DNA from: Ruegeria sp.
GTDB lineage: Bacteria > Pseudomonadota > Alphaproteobacteria > Rhodobacterales > Rhodobacteraceae
Reading direction: 5' to 3'
Length of the DNA stretch: 45,512 nucleotides
Assembly (NCBI RefSeq): GCF_028066395.1
Contig: NZ_JALCBM010000014.1
Span: 19,110 to 64,621, forward strand
The notes under the pieces: model-generated
Told to the model about the DNA's origin: nothing
Databases searched by the model: none
What the model saw: only the letters and a program-made list of their open reading frames with translations
Program-made: the position numbers and the translations under genes
Part shown: positions 15,738 through 23,735 of the stretch, one piece after another
Numbering within the stretch: position 1 is the first letter of the stretch
Layout: the number at the start of each line of letters is the position of its first letter

Positions 15738-16523
15738 ATGCGCGCTTTGAAGATTGCCGCCACGGGTATGACTGCCCAGCAGATGCGGGTCGAGACGATC
15801 TCGAACAACCTCGCCAACATGAGCACCACGGGCTACAACGCCCGCCGGGCCGAGTTTGCCGATCTGCACTATCAGCAGATGGCCCGCGCCGGCACGGTGA
15901 ACACGGCGGACGGGACGGTTCTGCCGACCGGTGTCCAACTGGGCCTGGGCGTCCGTCCGGCGGCGGTGACGGTGCAACTGGCGCAAGGGGCCTTGGCCGC
16001 GACGGGCAGCGATCTAGATGTTGCCATCGAAGGGCGCGGTTATCTTGAGGTAACCCTGCCCAATGGCCAGTCCGGATTTACCCGCGACGGCAGTCTGAAG
16101 CGTTCGGCCGAGGGGTTGATTGTTACCTCGGACGGCTTTGCCGTCGCGCCCGAAGTCACCATCCCCGACGATGCCCGGTCGATTTCGATCAACGCGGCGG
16201 GTGAGGTCTATGCCTATTTCGATGACGCCCCCGAAGGCCAGCTGTTGGGGCAGTTCACCCTGTCCAGCTTCTCGAACGCCAAGGGGCTGGAGGCGATTGG
16301 CAGCAACCTGTTCAAGGAAACCGAAGCCTCGGGCCCCCCTGTGATCGGCACCCCGGGCGAGGACGGGCTGGGCACCCTTCGGCAGGGTTATCTTGAGGAC
16401 AGCTCGGTCGACGCCGTGCGTGAGGTTACCGAGTTGATCGAGGCGCAGCGGGGCTATGAAATGAACGCCAAGGTCATCTCTGCCGTCGATCAGATGATGG
16501 GCGCAACGACGCAGGTGCGCTGA
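15738..16523 (+). CDS. flgG: Flagellar distal rod protein FlgG
   Basis: FlgG (261 aa) forms the distal rod that crosses the P- and L-rings. The N-terminus MRALKIAATGMTAQQMRVETISNNLANMSTTGYNARRAEFADL is the canonical FlgG start. The segment GSDLDVAIEGRGYLEV and the end DAVREVTELIEAQRGYEMNAKVISAVDQMM are both characteristic. AAGGAG lies just upstream of the ATG. Its TGA shares bases with the flgA ATG (TGATG), which indicates coupling. The length is that of the family. Confidence 0.97.
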   Translation: MRALKIAATGMTAQQMRVETISNNLANMSTTGYNARRAEFADLHYQQMARAGTVNTADGTVLPTGVQLGLGVRPAAVTVQLAQGALAATGSDLDVAIEGRGYLEVTLPNGQSGFTRDGSLKRSAEGLIVTSDGFAVAPEVTIPDDARSISINAAGEVYAYFDDAPEGQLLGQFTLSSFSNAKGLEAIGSNLFKETEASGPPVIGTPGEDGLGTLRQGYLEDSSVDAVREVTELIEAQRGYEMNAKVISAVDQMMGATTQVR

Positions 16524-16936
16524 TGCGGGGTCTGGTTTTTCTTCTGGCTCTGGCTCCGTTGGGCGCGTTGGCCGATATCGTGGTGCCCACCCGCACCATC
16601 CGCGCCAAAGAGGTGATCGTGGCCGCCGATCTGGAAACCAAGACGGTGAATATCGCGGGGGCGGTCACCGACCCTGCTGATCTGATCGGGCAAGAGGCGC
16701 GCGTGGCGCTTTACCCCGGTCGTCCCATCCGCCCGGGCGATTTCGGCCCGCCCGCCATCGTCAACCGCAACGATCTGGTGACGCTGATCTTTCACCAGGC
16801 GTCTCTGTCGATCTCGACCGAAGGGCGCGCCCTCGGGCGGGGCGCTGCGGGAGAACGTATTCGCGTGATGAACCTGTCGTCGCGCACCACAGTCACGGGT
16901 CTTATCCGGCCCGACGGTCAAATCGAGGTTCAGTGA
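16523..16936 (+). CDS. flgA: P-ring assembly chaperone FlgA
   Basis: FlgA (137 aa) is a periplasmic chaperone for P-ring assembly from FlgI. A signal peptide covers residues 1-17 (cleavage after GALA). The SAF-like domain with RTIRAKEVIVAADL, GQEARVALYPGRPIRPGDF, RNDLVTLIFHQASLSISTEGRALGRGAAGERIRVMN and the final GLIRPDGQIEVQ is typical of the short alphaproteobacterial form; enteric FlgA is about 80 residues longer. The start overlaps the flgG stop, and its own stop overlaps the flgH start. Confidence 0.93.
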   Translation: MRGLVFLLALAPLGALADIVVPTRTIRAKEVIVAADLETKTVNIAGAVTDPADLIGQEARVALYPGRPIRPGDFGPPAIVNRNDLVTLIFHQASLSISTEGRALGRGAAGERIRVMNLSSRTTVTGLIRPDGQIEVQ

Positions 16937-17667
16937 TGCCTAAACTCTCCGGTTCTTTGATAATCTGTGCGCTTGCCGTATCCGCCTGCGCGCGGTTGGA
17001 TCATCTGGGCAAGCCCCCCAGCCTGACGCCAAACACGGAATCCCCAGAACATGTTGCCATGCTCTGGCCCGGGCTGCCGCTGCACACGCAGCCGCAACGG
17101 ACGGTCGATCAGTCCTCATTATGGAGCGGGGGGCAACACTCGCTGCTGGGTGACCAGCGGGCGATCAAAAAGGGCGATATCCTGACCGTGGTGATCGAAC
17201 TGGACGAAAAGGCCGAGATTTCCAATGACACCGACCGCTCGCGCACCGGGTCCGAAAGTCTGGCCGTGCCCAGCCTGTTCGGCCTGCCGCAACGGGCGGC
17301 AGAGCAACTGCCTGGAGGGGCAACCCTGGATGATGCGGTTTCAATCGATTCCGCGTCATCAAGCCGGGGCAAAGGTTCGGTCAAACGCAAAGAGAAACTG
17401 ACCCTTCGCGTCGCCGCGACGGTTATCGATGTGTTGCCGAACGGTGTCCTGTCGATTTCCGGCACGCAGGAATTGCGGGTGAATTTCGAACTGCGCGAGT
17501 TGCTGGTCTCGGGCTATGTGCGCCCCCAGGATATCTCACGCCAGAATGAAATCACCTATGACAAGATCGCATCAGCACGCGTGTCTTATGGCGGTCGTGG
17601 GCAGATTACGGATGTGCAGCAGCCGCGGGTCGGCCAGCAGGTCCTTGATGCATTGCTGCCGTTCTGA
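16936..17667 (+). CDS. flgH: Flagellar L-ring lipoprotein FlgH
   Basis: FlgH (243 aa) forms the L-ring bushing in the outer membrane. A lipoprotein signal peptide ends with the lipobox LAVSAC, placing the lipidated Cys at residue 18. The mature part contains SLWSGGQHSLLGDQRAIKKGDILTVVIELDEKAEISNDTDRSRT and the FlgH core VLPNGVLSISGTQELRVNFELRELLVSGYVRPQDISRQNEITYDKIASARVSYGGRG. I start it at the ATG at 16936, which shares its A with the flgA TGA; a GTG at 16933 is the alternative. fliL follows ten bases later. Confidence 0.96.
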   Translation: MPKLSGSLIICALAVSACARLDHLGKPPSLTPNTESPEHVAMLWPGLPLHTQPQRTVDQSSLWSGGQHSLLGDQRAIKKGDILTVVIELDEKAEISNDTDRSRTGSESLAVPSLFGLPQRAAEQLPGGATLDDAVSIDSASSSRGKGSVKRKEKLTLRVAATVIDVLPNGVLSISGTQELRVNFELRELLVSGYVRPQDISRQNEITYDKIASARVSYGGRGQITDVQQPRVGQQVLDALLPF

Positions 17668-17676
17668 GGTGTCGCC

Positions 17677-18180
17677 GTGATCAAGAAGCTTCTACCGATT
17701 ATCTTTCTGATCGTGGGTTTCGCTGCGGGTGCCGGCGGCGGAATCATGTTGATGTCGCCGGACAAGGACATGCCCAAGGATGAGGCGGCCAAGGAAAAGC
17801 CGAAGAAAGAGAAATCCGCCAAATCCAAGAAAAAAAGCAAGGATGACAAGGCCAGCGCCTATGAATATCTCAAGCTGACCAAGCAATTCGTAGTGCCGGT
17901 GGTCGCGGATGATGAAATCTCTGCGCTGGTCACCATGTCGCTCAGCATTGAGACAAAACCGGGTATCGAGGAAGCTTTCTACGCAATCGAGCCGAAACTG
18001 CGCGATGGCTTCCTGCAGGTGTTGTTCGACCACGCCAATACCGGCGGTTTTGACGGCGCCTTCACGCAATCGAGCAATCTGAAAACCCTGCGCAAGTCGC
18101 TGCTGGAAGTGGCACGCAAGGATCTGGGTGAGGATGTCTCACGCGTTCTGATCATGAGTGTTGCCCGACAGGACACCTGA
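17677..18180 (+). CDS. fliL: Flagellar basal body-associated protein FliL
   Basis: FliL (167 aa) is a stomatin-like single-pass inner membrane protein that rings the stator units and supports torque. A membrane helix spans residues 5-26, followed by a very Lys-rich linker (about residues 38-60) and a C-terminal periplasmic domain. That domain includes EYLKLTKQFVVPVV and the segment SRVLIMSVARQDT at its end. The start codon is GTG, with GAGGT about six bases upstream. It closes the plus-strand flagellar operon. Its stop faces the coiled-coil gene at 18214-18609 across a GC-rich hairpin. Confidence 0.9.
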   Translation: MIKKLLPIIFLIVGFAAGAGGGIMLMSPDKDMPKDEAAKEKPKKEKSAKSKKKSKDDKASAYEYLKLTKQFVVPVVADDEISALVTMSLSIETKPGIEEAFYAIEPKLRDGFLQVLFDHANTGGFDGAFTQSSNLKTLRKSLLEVARKDLGEDVSRVLIMSVARQDT

Positions 18181-18190
18181 CCCGAACCGC

Positions 18191-18208
18191 CCCGGCGATC
18201 ACGCCGGG
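18191..18208. terminator. GC-rich hairpin between convergent genes
   Basis: CCCGGCG (18191-18197) and CGCCGGG (18202-18208) form a perfect seven-base stem with an ATCA loop. It lies in the 33-base gap between the fliL stop and the end of the minus-strand coiled-coil gene. No T-run follows on either strand, so termination there is plausible but not certain. Confidence 0.45.
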
Positions 18209-18213
18209 ACGGA

Positions 18214-18609
18214 TTATCCGGTGATTTGGCGCATCCACGCCTTTTGCTGTTTCTGCCGCTTCTGTTCCCGCGCCTGCCGGGACAGGTTCTCGACAGCCTG
18301 CTTGCGGCCAAACGCCTTGCGCAGGCCCTCCATCGCGGCCAGCTTCTGCGCCCGTACTTGCGCCAGTTCCATGTTCAACTGCCGCCGCGTTGCTGACTCC
18401 CAACCGTGCCACAACATATCGCCGCCGGTCACGTGATAGCCCTCGGTCTGGATGCTGTCTGCCTTTACCTGCGCCAGTTGTGCATCCAGCCGCACAAGCT
18501 GCGCCTGTAGCTGGGCCTCTTTCTGCAGCAGGGGGCGAAGCTCTTGATATTCTTTCTGAAAGTCGGCCTCTGTCGCCTCCGCCAGGTCTGATATCCGCGC
18601 GCGCGCCAT
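18214..18609 (-). CDS. Coiled-coil flagellar protein, candidate FliJ
   Basis: The 131-aa product is almost entirely helical and charged, with two long heptad-like stretches (about residues 14-52 and 72-112), a Q/K/R-rich end and no membrane segment. Its ATG overlaps the flhB TGA (ATGA), so it belongs to the flhA-fliR-flhB unit. FliJ and YscO are short (about 150 aa) antiparallel coiled coils that bind FliI and FlhA, and their sequences are very poorly conserved. Size, composition, export-gene neighbourhood and the lack of a recognisable fliJ beside fliI make this a good FliJ candidate. No diagnostic motif confirms it. Alternatives are an export chaperone or an unrelated coiled coil. Confidence 0.85.
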   Translation of the reverse strand: MARARISDLAEATEADFQKEYQELRPLLQKEAQLQAQLVRLDAQLAQVKADSIQTEGYHVTGGDMLWHGWESATRRQLNMELAQVRAQKLAAMEGLRKAFGRKQAVENLSRQAREQKRQKQQKAWMRQITG

Positions 18610-19694
18610 CAGATCTGCCCCTTGGCCCGTTTGCGCATCGCCTCGGCAAAGCGGATGGCGGCGGCGACGGGGCGGTAATGTTCTTCGGCGATCTCTTGCC
18701 CGATCTCTACGGTTGCGTGCAGCGCGCGCGCGGTGGGCGGGTCGGAATGGATGGGCACGCCAGCCTCACCTGCCTTGGAGCGGATGGCGGCGGCGACCTC
18801 GTCCACACCCTTGGCCACACAGACCGGCGCCGTGCCGGTCGCGCGTGACCATTTCAGGGCAACGGCATAATGGGTTGGGTTGACGATGACCACATCGGCC
18901 TCGGGCACGTCGGCCATCATCTGATTGGTCGCGATTTCCTGCGCGCGCTGGCGGCGTTGCTGTTTGACATGCGGGTCGCCCTCGGCATCCTTGGTCTCAT
19001 CCTGGATTTCCTTGCGCGACATGCGGTTCTTGCGCAGATGCTCGGTATGTTGCCAGATATAGTCGATCACGCCGATCGCCAGAGCGATGGCGATCACGAT
19101 AAATAGAAAGCGAAACAGCAGGTTCATCATCAACAGGATGGAGGAACGCGCGGGGGCTGCGCTGGCTGACAGGATCTCGGCCAGGTTGGCGTGCAGGAAC
19201 AGCGTCAGGCAGGTGCCGTAGATCAGCAGCTTCACAAAGCTTTTGGAGAACTCGAACAGGCCGCCTCGGCCGAACTTGTTTTTGGCATTGGACAGGAGAG
19301 AGATGCGCGACGCCTTTGGTTTCAGCTTGCTGGGGGCAAAGATCAGCGCACGCTGGGCGATCAGGTTCAGCAGCACAGCGGCGGCGGGGACGGCAAACAG
19401 CAGCGAGACCGGGAGCAGGGTTGATTTCAGCAAACCGCCGACGGGGCCAAAAGCGGGGCCAGTGGTCAGTAGCTGGGCCATTTCTTCAGGCTGATCCAGC
19501 AGGATGACAAAGGCCGAGCCCAGACGTTCGACCGAAAACTGCCCGGCGGCTAGAAGCGCGATCAGCAGTCCGGCATAGGCGGCAACCACGGACAGATCGT
19601 TGGACTTGGCGACCTCACCCTTTTCGCGGGCTTTTTGCAGTTTCTGCGGGGTGGCCTCAAAGGACTTGTCGGCGTCATCGTCCTGTCCGCTCAT
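18609..19694 (-). CDS. flhB: Flagellar export switch protein FlhB
   Basis: FlhB (361 aa) is the inner membrane export protein that switches substrate specificity from rod/hook to filament. The start is ATG 19694 (MSGQDDDADKSFEATPQKLQKAREKGEVAKSNDL, the family N-terminus); the longer open frame overlaps fliR and is not protein-like. Four membrane helices span about residues 35-210. The cytoplasmic autocleavage motif NPTH is intact at residues 272-275, followed by HYAVALKW and a KGVDEVAAAIR segment. Its start overlaps the fliR stop by four bases. The coiled-coil protein follows with an ATGA overlap. Confidence 0.97.
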   Translation of the reverse strand: MSGQDDDADKSFEATPQKLQKAREKGEVAKSNDLSVVAAYAGLLIALLAAGQFSVERLGSAFVILLDQPEEMAQLLTTGPAFGPVGGLLKSTLLPVSLLFAVPAAAVLLNLIAQRALIFAPSKLKPKASRISLLSNAKNKFGRGGLFEFSKSFVKLLIYGTCLTLFLHANLAEILSASAAPARSSILLMMNLLFRFLFIVIAIALAIGVIDYIWQHTEHLRKNRMSRKEIQDETKDAEGDPHVKQQRRQRAQEIATNQMMADVPEADVVIVNPTHYAVALKWSRATGTAPVCVAKGVDEVAAAIRSKAGEAGVPIHSDPPTARALHATVEIGQEIAEEHYRPVAAAIRFAEAMRKRAKGQI

Positions 19695-20464
19695 CTCGTG
19701 CCCCCAAGCGGGTTCTGGAGGTGGGCAAACAGCGCGTCTACCCAGACCGAGAGGATAAGAGGCGTGCCCGCGAATAGAAGAAACAGACCGGCAAAGGTAA
19801 TCGCCGGGGCACCGACAAAGGCGACCATAAGCTGCGGCATGGCCCGGTTGATGACGCCCAGCGCCAGATTGTAGATCAGCGAGGCGATGACGAAGGGCGT
19901 AGCCAGCGCAAAGGCCAGTCCGAAGCTGCGGGCGATCTGCTGGACGCCCCAATGCGACAGGTCCGGTGCGGCGGGCACGGTGCCCATGGGAAACATCATA
20001 TAGCTGTGGATCAGAAATTGCGCCACGCGGATATGCAGCCCCATCAGCACCGCCAGCGCCAGCCCGGCCAGCATCAGCAGGTAACCCATCGCCGGGGCCG
20101 GATCGACGCTGACACCACCCAGAATTTGCGACAGCGATGTGGCCTGCGCGGCGATCGATCCCGCGGTTTGCAGCGCCAGCACAAACAGCCGCAGACCCAT
20201 GCCCAGCGCCAGCCCGACCACAACTTCGGAGCCCACCAACCCGGCCAGGGCAACCGGGTTCGCGACAAGGACCGGCGCGGGCGCTGCCGGGGTTACGATC
20301 AGGGTGAAGGCCGCAGAGATGGCCAGTTTCACCCGCGTCGGGATGATTTGTTCACCAAAGGCAGGCAAAAGCGACACAAAAGCCGAGACCCGCAGAAACA
20401 CAGCGAACACATGCCAAATCTCATCGCCCAGCTGCGCCAGCAATTCCGACGGCAGGGCGATCAC
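19691..20464 (-). CDS. fliR: Flagellar export gate protein FliR
   Basis: FliR (257 aa) is a polytopic inner membrane protein with about six hydrophobic segments, part of the FliPQR export gate. The segments ILGGVSVDPAPAMGYLLMLAGLALAVLMGLH and FVIASLIYNLALGVINRAMPQLMVAFVGAPA fit the family; NRAMPQL is characteristic. The start is a GTG whose bases overlap the flhA TGA, and the stop overlaps the flhB ATG, so the three are tightly coupled. Its partner FliQ is encoded on the other strand at 14734-15006. Confidence 0.96.
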   Translation of the reverse strand: MIALPSELLAQLGDEIWHVFAVFLRVSAFVSLLPAFGEQIIPTRVKLAISAAFTLIVTPAAPAPVLVANPVALAGLVGSEVVVGLALGMGLRLFVLALQTAGSIAAQATSLSQILGGVSVDPAPAMGYLLMLAGLALAVLMGLHIRVAQFLIHSYMMFPMGTVPAAPDLSHWGVQQIARSFGLAFALATPFVIASLIYNLALGVINRAMPQLMVAFVGAPAITFAGLFLLFAGTPLILSVWVDALFAHLQNPLGGTR

Positions 20465-22548
20465 GCGGGCACCGTGCCGACCAGCGATGGCCGCGCCTCA
20501 AGCCCGATTTCTTCGAACGAGAGGACCGGATTGGCGACCCCGCGCGCATGCATGATGGTGCGCAGCAACCGCCGTCGCCGGGTCGAGGTCACCACCGCCG
20601 GAAACAACCCGTGATCGGCGGATTGCGCGACGCTGTTGACGACGCCGTCGGCGAGCTTGTTGAACAGGTTCGGCGGCAGCGCCACATCAAGCCCGGCATT
20701 GGGCGCGTCGATCTGATAGGTGGCAAAGGTATCCTCCCATTCCGGGGCCAGCTGGATCAGGGGGATCGAGCCATCCTCGCGCTTCATCTCTGCCACCAGT
20801 TGGAAACCCAGCCGCTGCCGCACCAGCTCGCAAATGCCCTCGGGCTGGGTGGTGGTCAGGCGCGCCTCGGCCACGCTTTCCAGGATCAGGGCCATGTTGC
20901 GGATCGAGACCCTCTCATCCAGCAACAGCCGCAACACCGCGTGCAGCGTGTCGATGGGCACTTTGTCGGGGATCAGTTCGTCCAGCAGCTTGCGGTTGGC
21001 CTCGGCCCGGGTTGCATCGCTGAGGCGGGTCATCTCGGACAGCAGGCGACGCAGGGATTTCAGCGTCAGCAGGCGCGAGAAATTCTGTTTTATGATCTCC
21101 AGCAGATGGGTGGCCAGAATCTCGGGCGGGGTGACGATGGTGGCACCGTTCAGGGCGGCGGCCTCCTGATCTTTGGGCAGAATCCAGCGAGCGGGGGCGC
21201 CGTAGACCGGCTCGGTCACGTCGGTCCCGTCCGGCAGCAGGTCCTGACCGTCCTGCACCAGCGCCAGAACCAGATCCGAGTTCAGAACGCCACGCGCCTG
21301 TTCAACCCCTTGCACCTTGATCACGTAGGTGCCGGTGGGCAGTTCGGCGCGGTCGGTCAGGCGAATCTCGGGCAGGATCAGGCCAAAACTGGACGCGACA
21401 TAGGTGCGCATATTGGCGATCCGCGCGTCCAGCCCAGTGCCCTGATCCAGCACCATGCTGACCAGATCGGGGGCGAATTCCAGATGCACGTCGTCCAGAT
21501 CAAGAATATCCCCGATCGCTTGTGAGACTGGCGCTTCCGCCTCGGCCTCTGGCTGCTGGTCGGCCAGGTCCTGCGCTTTTTGGGTGCGGTGTACGTTGTA
21601 GGCGGCATAGCCCAAGACACCTGCCCCGAGGATGAAGGGCAAAAACGGCAGACCGGGGACCAGTGCGAACAGCACCATCAGCACGGCGACGGTGCCCAGT
21701 GCTGCGGGATGCCGCCCGAGTTGGGAGAATATGGCGCTGTCGGTGGCCCCTTGCGTGCCCCCGCGCGCCAGCAACAGCGCCGAGGCAATCGAGATGATTA
21801 CCGCTGGAATTTGCGACACCAGCCCGTCGCCGACGGTCAGAATCGCATAAGTTTCAAAGGCCGATGTGACCGGCATGCCATGCACGATCACGCCCATGAT
21901 CAGACCCATCACAAGGTTCAGCAGGGTGATCAGCAGCCCGGCAATCGCATCGCCTTTGACGAATTTCGACGCCCCGTCGAGTGAACCGAAGAACGTCGTC
22001 TCCTGCTGTTCGCGCTCGCGCCGTTCCTTGGCTTGCTGGTGGTCGATGGCCCCGGCGGACATGTCGCTGTCGATGGCCAGTTGTTTGCCCGGCATCCCGT
22101 CCAGCGCGAACCGCGCGCCGACCTCGGCCATGCGGGCGGCGCCTTTGGTGATGACCATGAAGTTCACGATCAGCAGCACGCCGAACACCACGAGACCCAG
22201 AAAGATACTGCCGCCCATGACGAATTGCGCGAACCCTTCGATCACGTCCCCTGCGGCATTGGTGCCGGTGTGGCCCTGCCCGATGATCAGCTTGGTCGAG
22301 GACACGTTCAGCGACAGCCGCAGCATCAGCGAGGCCAGCAGGATCGTCGGGAAGGCCGAGAAATCCAGTGGCCGCTCGATGAACAAAGTCAGCGTGAAGA
22401 TCAGGATGGCCAGCGCGAAGGATGCTGCCAACCCCACGTCCAGCACCCAGGCGGGCATGGGCAGGATCATCATCACGATGACCGTCATCAGCGCGATGGC
22501 CAGCAGGACGGTGGGTGAAAACAGGGTGCGGATGTCGATCCGGGGCAA
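20461..22548 (-). CDS. flhA: Flagellar export gate protein FlhA
   Basis: FlhA (695 aa) is the nonameric export gate. About eight membrane helices lie in residues 10-330. The conserved FHIPEP-region sequence appears as RPLDFSAFPTILLASLMLRLSLNVSSTKLIIGQGHTG and GARFALDGMPGKQLAIDSDMSAG. The soluble C-terminal domain contains the chaperone-binding region. I keep the TTG at 22548 as start because AGGAG lies about seven bases upstream; the next in-frame ATG would remove the first helix. It lies ten bases after the lytic transglycosylase gene and overlaps fliR. Confidence 0.97.
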   Translation of the reverse strand: MPRIDIRTLFSPTVLLAIALMTVIVMMILPMPAWVLDVGLAASFALAILIFTLTLFIERPLDFSAFPTILLASLMLRLSLNVSSTKLIIGQGHTGTNAAGDVIEGFAQFVMGGSIFLGLVVFGVLLIVNFMVITKGAARMAEVGARFALDGMPGKQLAIDSDMSAGAIDHQQAKERREREQQETTFFGSLDGASKFVKGDAIAGLLITLLNLVMGLIMGVIVHGMPVTSAFETYAILTVGDGLVSQIPAVIISIASALLLARGGTQGATDSAIFSQLGRHPAALGTVAVLMVLFALVPGLPFLPFILGAGVLGYAAYNVHRTQKAQDLADQQPEAEAEAPVSQAIGDILDLDDVHLEFAPDLVSMVLDQGTGLDARIANMRTYVASSFGLILPEIRLTDRAELPTGTYVIKVQGVEQARGVLNSDLVLALVQDGQDLLPDGTDVTEPVYGAPARWILPKDQEAAALNGATIVTPPEILATHLLEIIKQNFSRLLTLKSLRRLLSEMTRLSDATRAEANRKLLDELIPDKVPIDTLHAVLRLLLDERVSIRNMALILESVAEARLTTTQPEGICELVRQRLGFQLVAEMKREDGSIPLIQLAPEWEDTFATYQIDAPNAGLDVALPPNLFNKLADGVVNSVAQSADHGLFPAVVTSTRRRRLLRTIMHARGVANPVLSFEEIGLEARPSLVGTVPA

Positions 22549-22558
22549 GGGCCAGCTC

Positions 22559-23233
22559 CTAATTGAAGGCGATGAAGGCGGTGGCGCCGTCGGTTGCGGG
22601 CATCAGCGAGCCAAGCGCGCCTTGTTGCGATTCGGCTTGCCACAAGGGGACCAGAGGGGTTGCCGCAGCGGTGAACGGATCGCGCGAGGCTTGCGCCGTT
22701 TGTGGCAGGGGCGCGTCGCCAAGCTGTGCCAGAACTGTCTGAAAGCGCCCGGAATAGGCCTTGGCCAGATTGGGCGTGCGCGAATGATAGGCCCCGGCGG
22801 CTGCGGGCCATGATCCCAGCTCGGCGTAAAGCTGTTTCAGGAACCGTGCGGCGTAGCCTGCGTTTTCATCCGGGTCGAACATGGCGTCGATCGAACGGAA
22901 TGCCTTTCCATGCCAGCGGTAATTGATCTGGAAACAGCCCACGTCAAAGCTGCGCGTGCCAGCGTGGAAGATGTTGAAGATATGGGCTTTGGCCTCAGCC
23001 TCGGACGCGAACCAATAGCCTTGGCCCTCGACATTGACGGCCCAGGGCCAGGGGGCCAGCCGCCCATCGCGCACCCGGCCCGTTTCGACCCTCGTGATGG
23101 CCCGCAGCACCTTAAGCGGCACGCCTTCGGTTTCAGCGGCGCGGCGGGCGGCCTGATCGCAGATGTCCGCAGTTATGGCAGCCGCGGGCAGCGGCAGCAC
23201 AAGCAGCACGAGTAATAGTCTCAGGTTGGGCAT
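22559..23233 (-). CDS. Flagellum-linked lytic transglycosylase
   Basis: The 224-aa exported protein has a signal peptide (residues 1-19) and an SLT-type lysozyme-like domain. AITRVETGR carries the likely catalytic Glu. FDVGCFQINYRWHGKAF, PDENAGYAARFLKQLYAELGSWPAAAGAYHS and TPNLAKAYSGRF match the transglycosylase core. It probably opens peptidoglycan for rod passage, the role filled in Rhodobacter sphaeroides by the flagellar transglycosylase SltF and in enteric bacteria by the FlgJ C-terminal domain. It lies 10 bases upstream of flhA in the same direction, so it is in the same unit. The C-terminus past residue 170 is low-complexity and may interact with rod proteins. Confidence 0.88.
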   Translation of the reverse strand: MPNLRLLLVLLVLPLPAAAITADICDQAARRAAETEGVPLKVLRAITRVETGRVRDGRLAPWPWAVNVEGQGYWFASEAEAKAHIFNIFHAGTRSFDVGCFQINYRWHGKAFRSIDAMFDPDENAGYAARFLKQLYAELGSWPAAAGAYHSRTPNLAKAYSGRFQTVLAQLGDAPLPQTAQASRDPFTAAATPLVPLWQAESQQGALGSLMPATDGATAFIAFN

Positions 23234-23306
23234 TCTGCCGGTCCGGGATTCTGATCCATCCGGGGCAAGCTAGCCAATCATCGGTTTACAGAGGGTTATC
23301 GCCGTC

Positions 23307-23735
23307 TCAGTTTCGGTCGATCCGGCGGCCAAAAACCACGCTGGTGTTGGTGCGCGACACGCCGGGGATGCGGGCGAGTTCATCTACCAGAATATCCAGA
23401 TCCTCGATCCGGGGGGCCTCGGCCGACAGCAGCAGGTCGAAATCGCCATTGATCGAGAGGCAGAGTTTCACCTCGGGGAACGCATCAAGCCGTTTGATGA
23501 TGCGGGCGGTTTCCTTTTGCTGCACTTCCAGCAGGACGATGACCTGAACCCGGGGCGTGTCATCGGTTTCGCCAAGCACGACGGAATAGCCGACAATCAC
23601 CCCGCGTTCCTCCATCCGGCTGATGCGTTCATGCACGGTGGTCCGCGCAACCCCCAGCGTCGCGGCGATATGGGTGGTCGAAGCGCGGGCGTTATGTTGC
23701 AGGGCGGCGATGATGCGGCGGTCAAGCGGGTCCAT
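23307..23735 (-). CDS. Lrp/AsnC family transcriptional regulator
   Basis: The 142-aa protein has an N-terminal winged helix (MDPLDRRIIAALQHNARASTTHIAATLGVARTTVHERISRME, residues 1-42) and a C-terminal RAM/AsnC ligand-binding domain (about residues 65-140, with LCLSINGDFDLLLSAEA). Members usually act as octamers that respond to amino acids or related ligands. Its start lies 14 bases inside the end of the MFS gene, so the two are co-transcribed, and it may control the transporter or its own unit. An inverted repeat in the divergent region at 25157-25171 is one possible operator, but it does not look like a classical Lrp site. Confidence 0.93.
   Translation of the reverse strand: MDPLDRRIIAALQHNARASTTHIAATLGVARTTVHERISRMEERGVIVGYSVVLGETDDTPRVQVIVLLEVQQKETARIIKRLDAFPEVKLCLSINGDFDLLLSAEAPRIEDLDILVDELARIPGVSRTNTSVVFGRRIDRN

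Noticed and set aside
18609..19952. Longer FlhB start upstream of 19694
   Set aside because: The extension overlaps fliR in another frame and reads as Arg/Cys/Gly-rich sequence without protein character.
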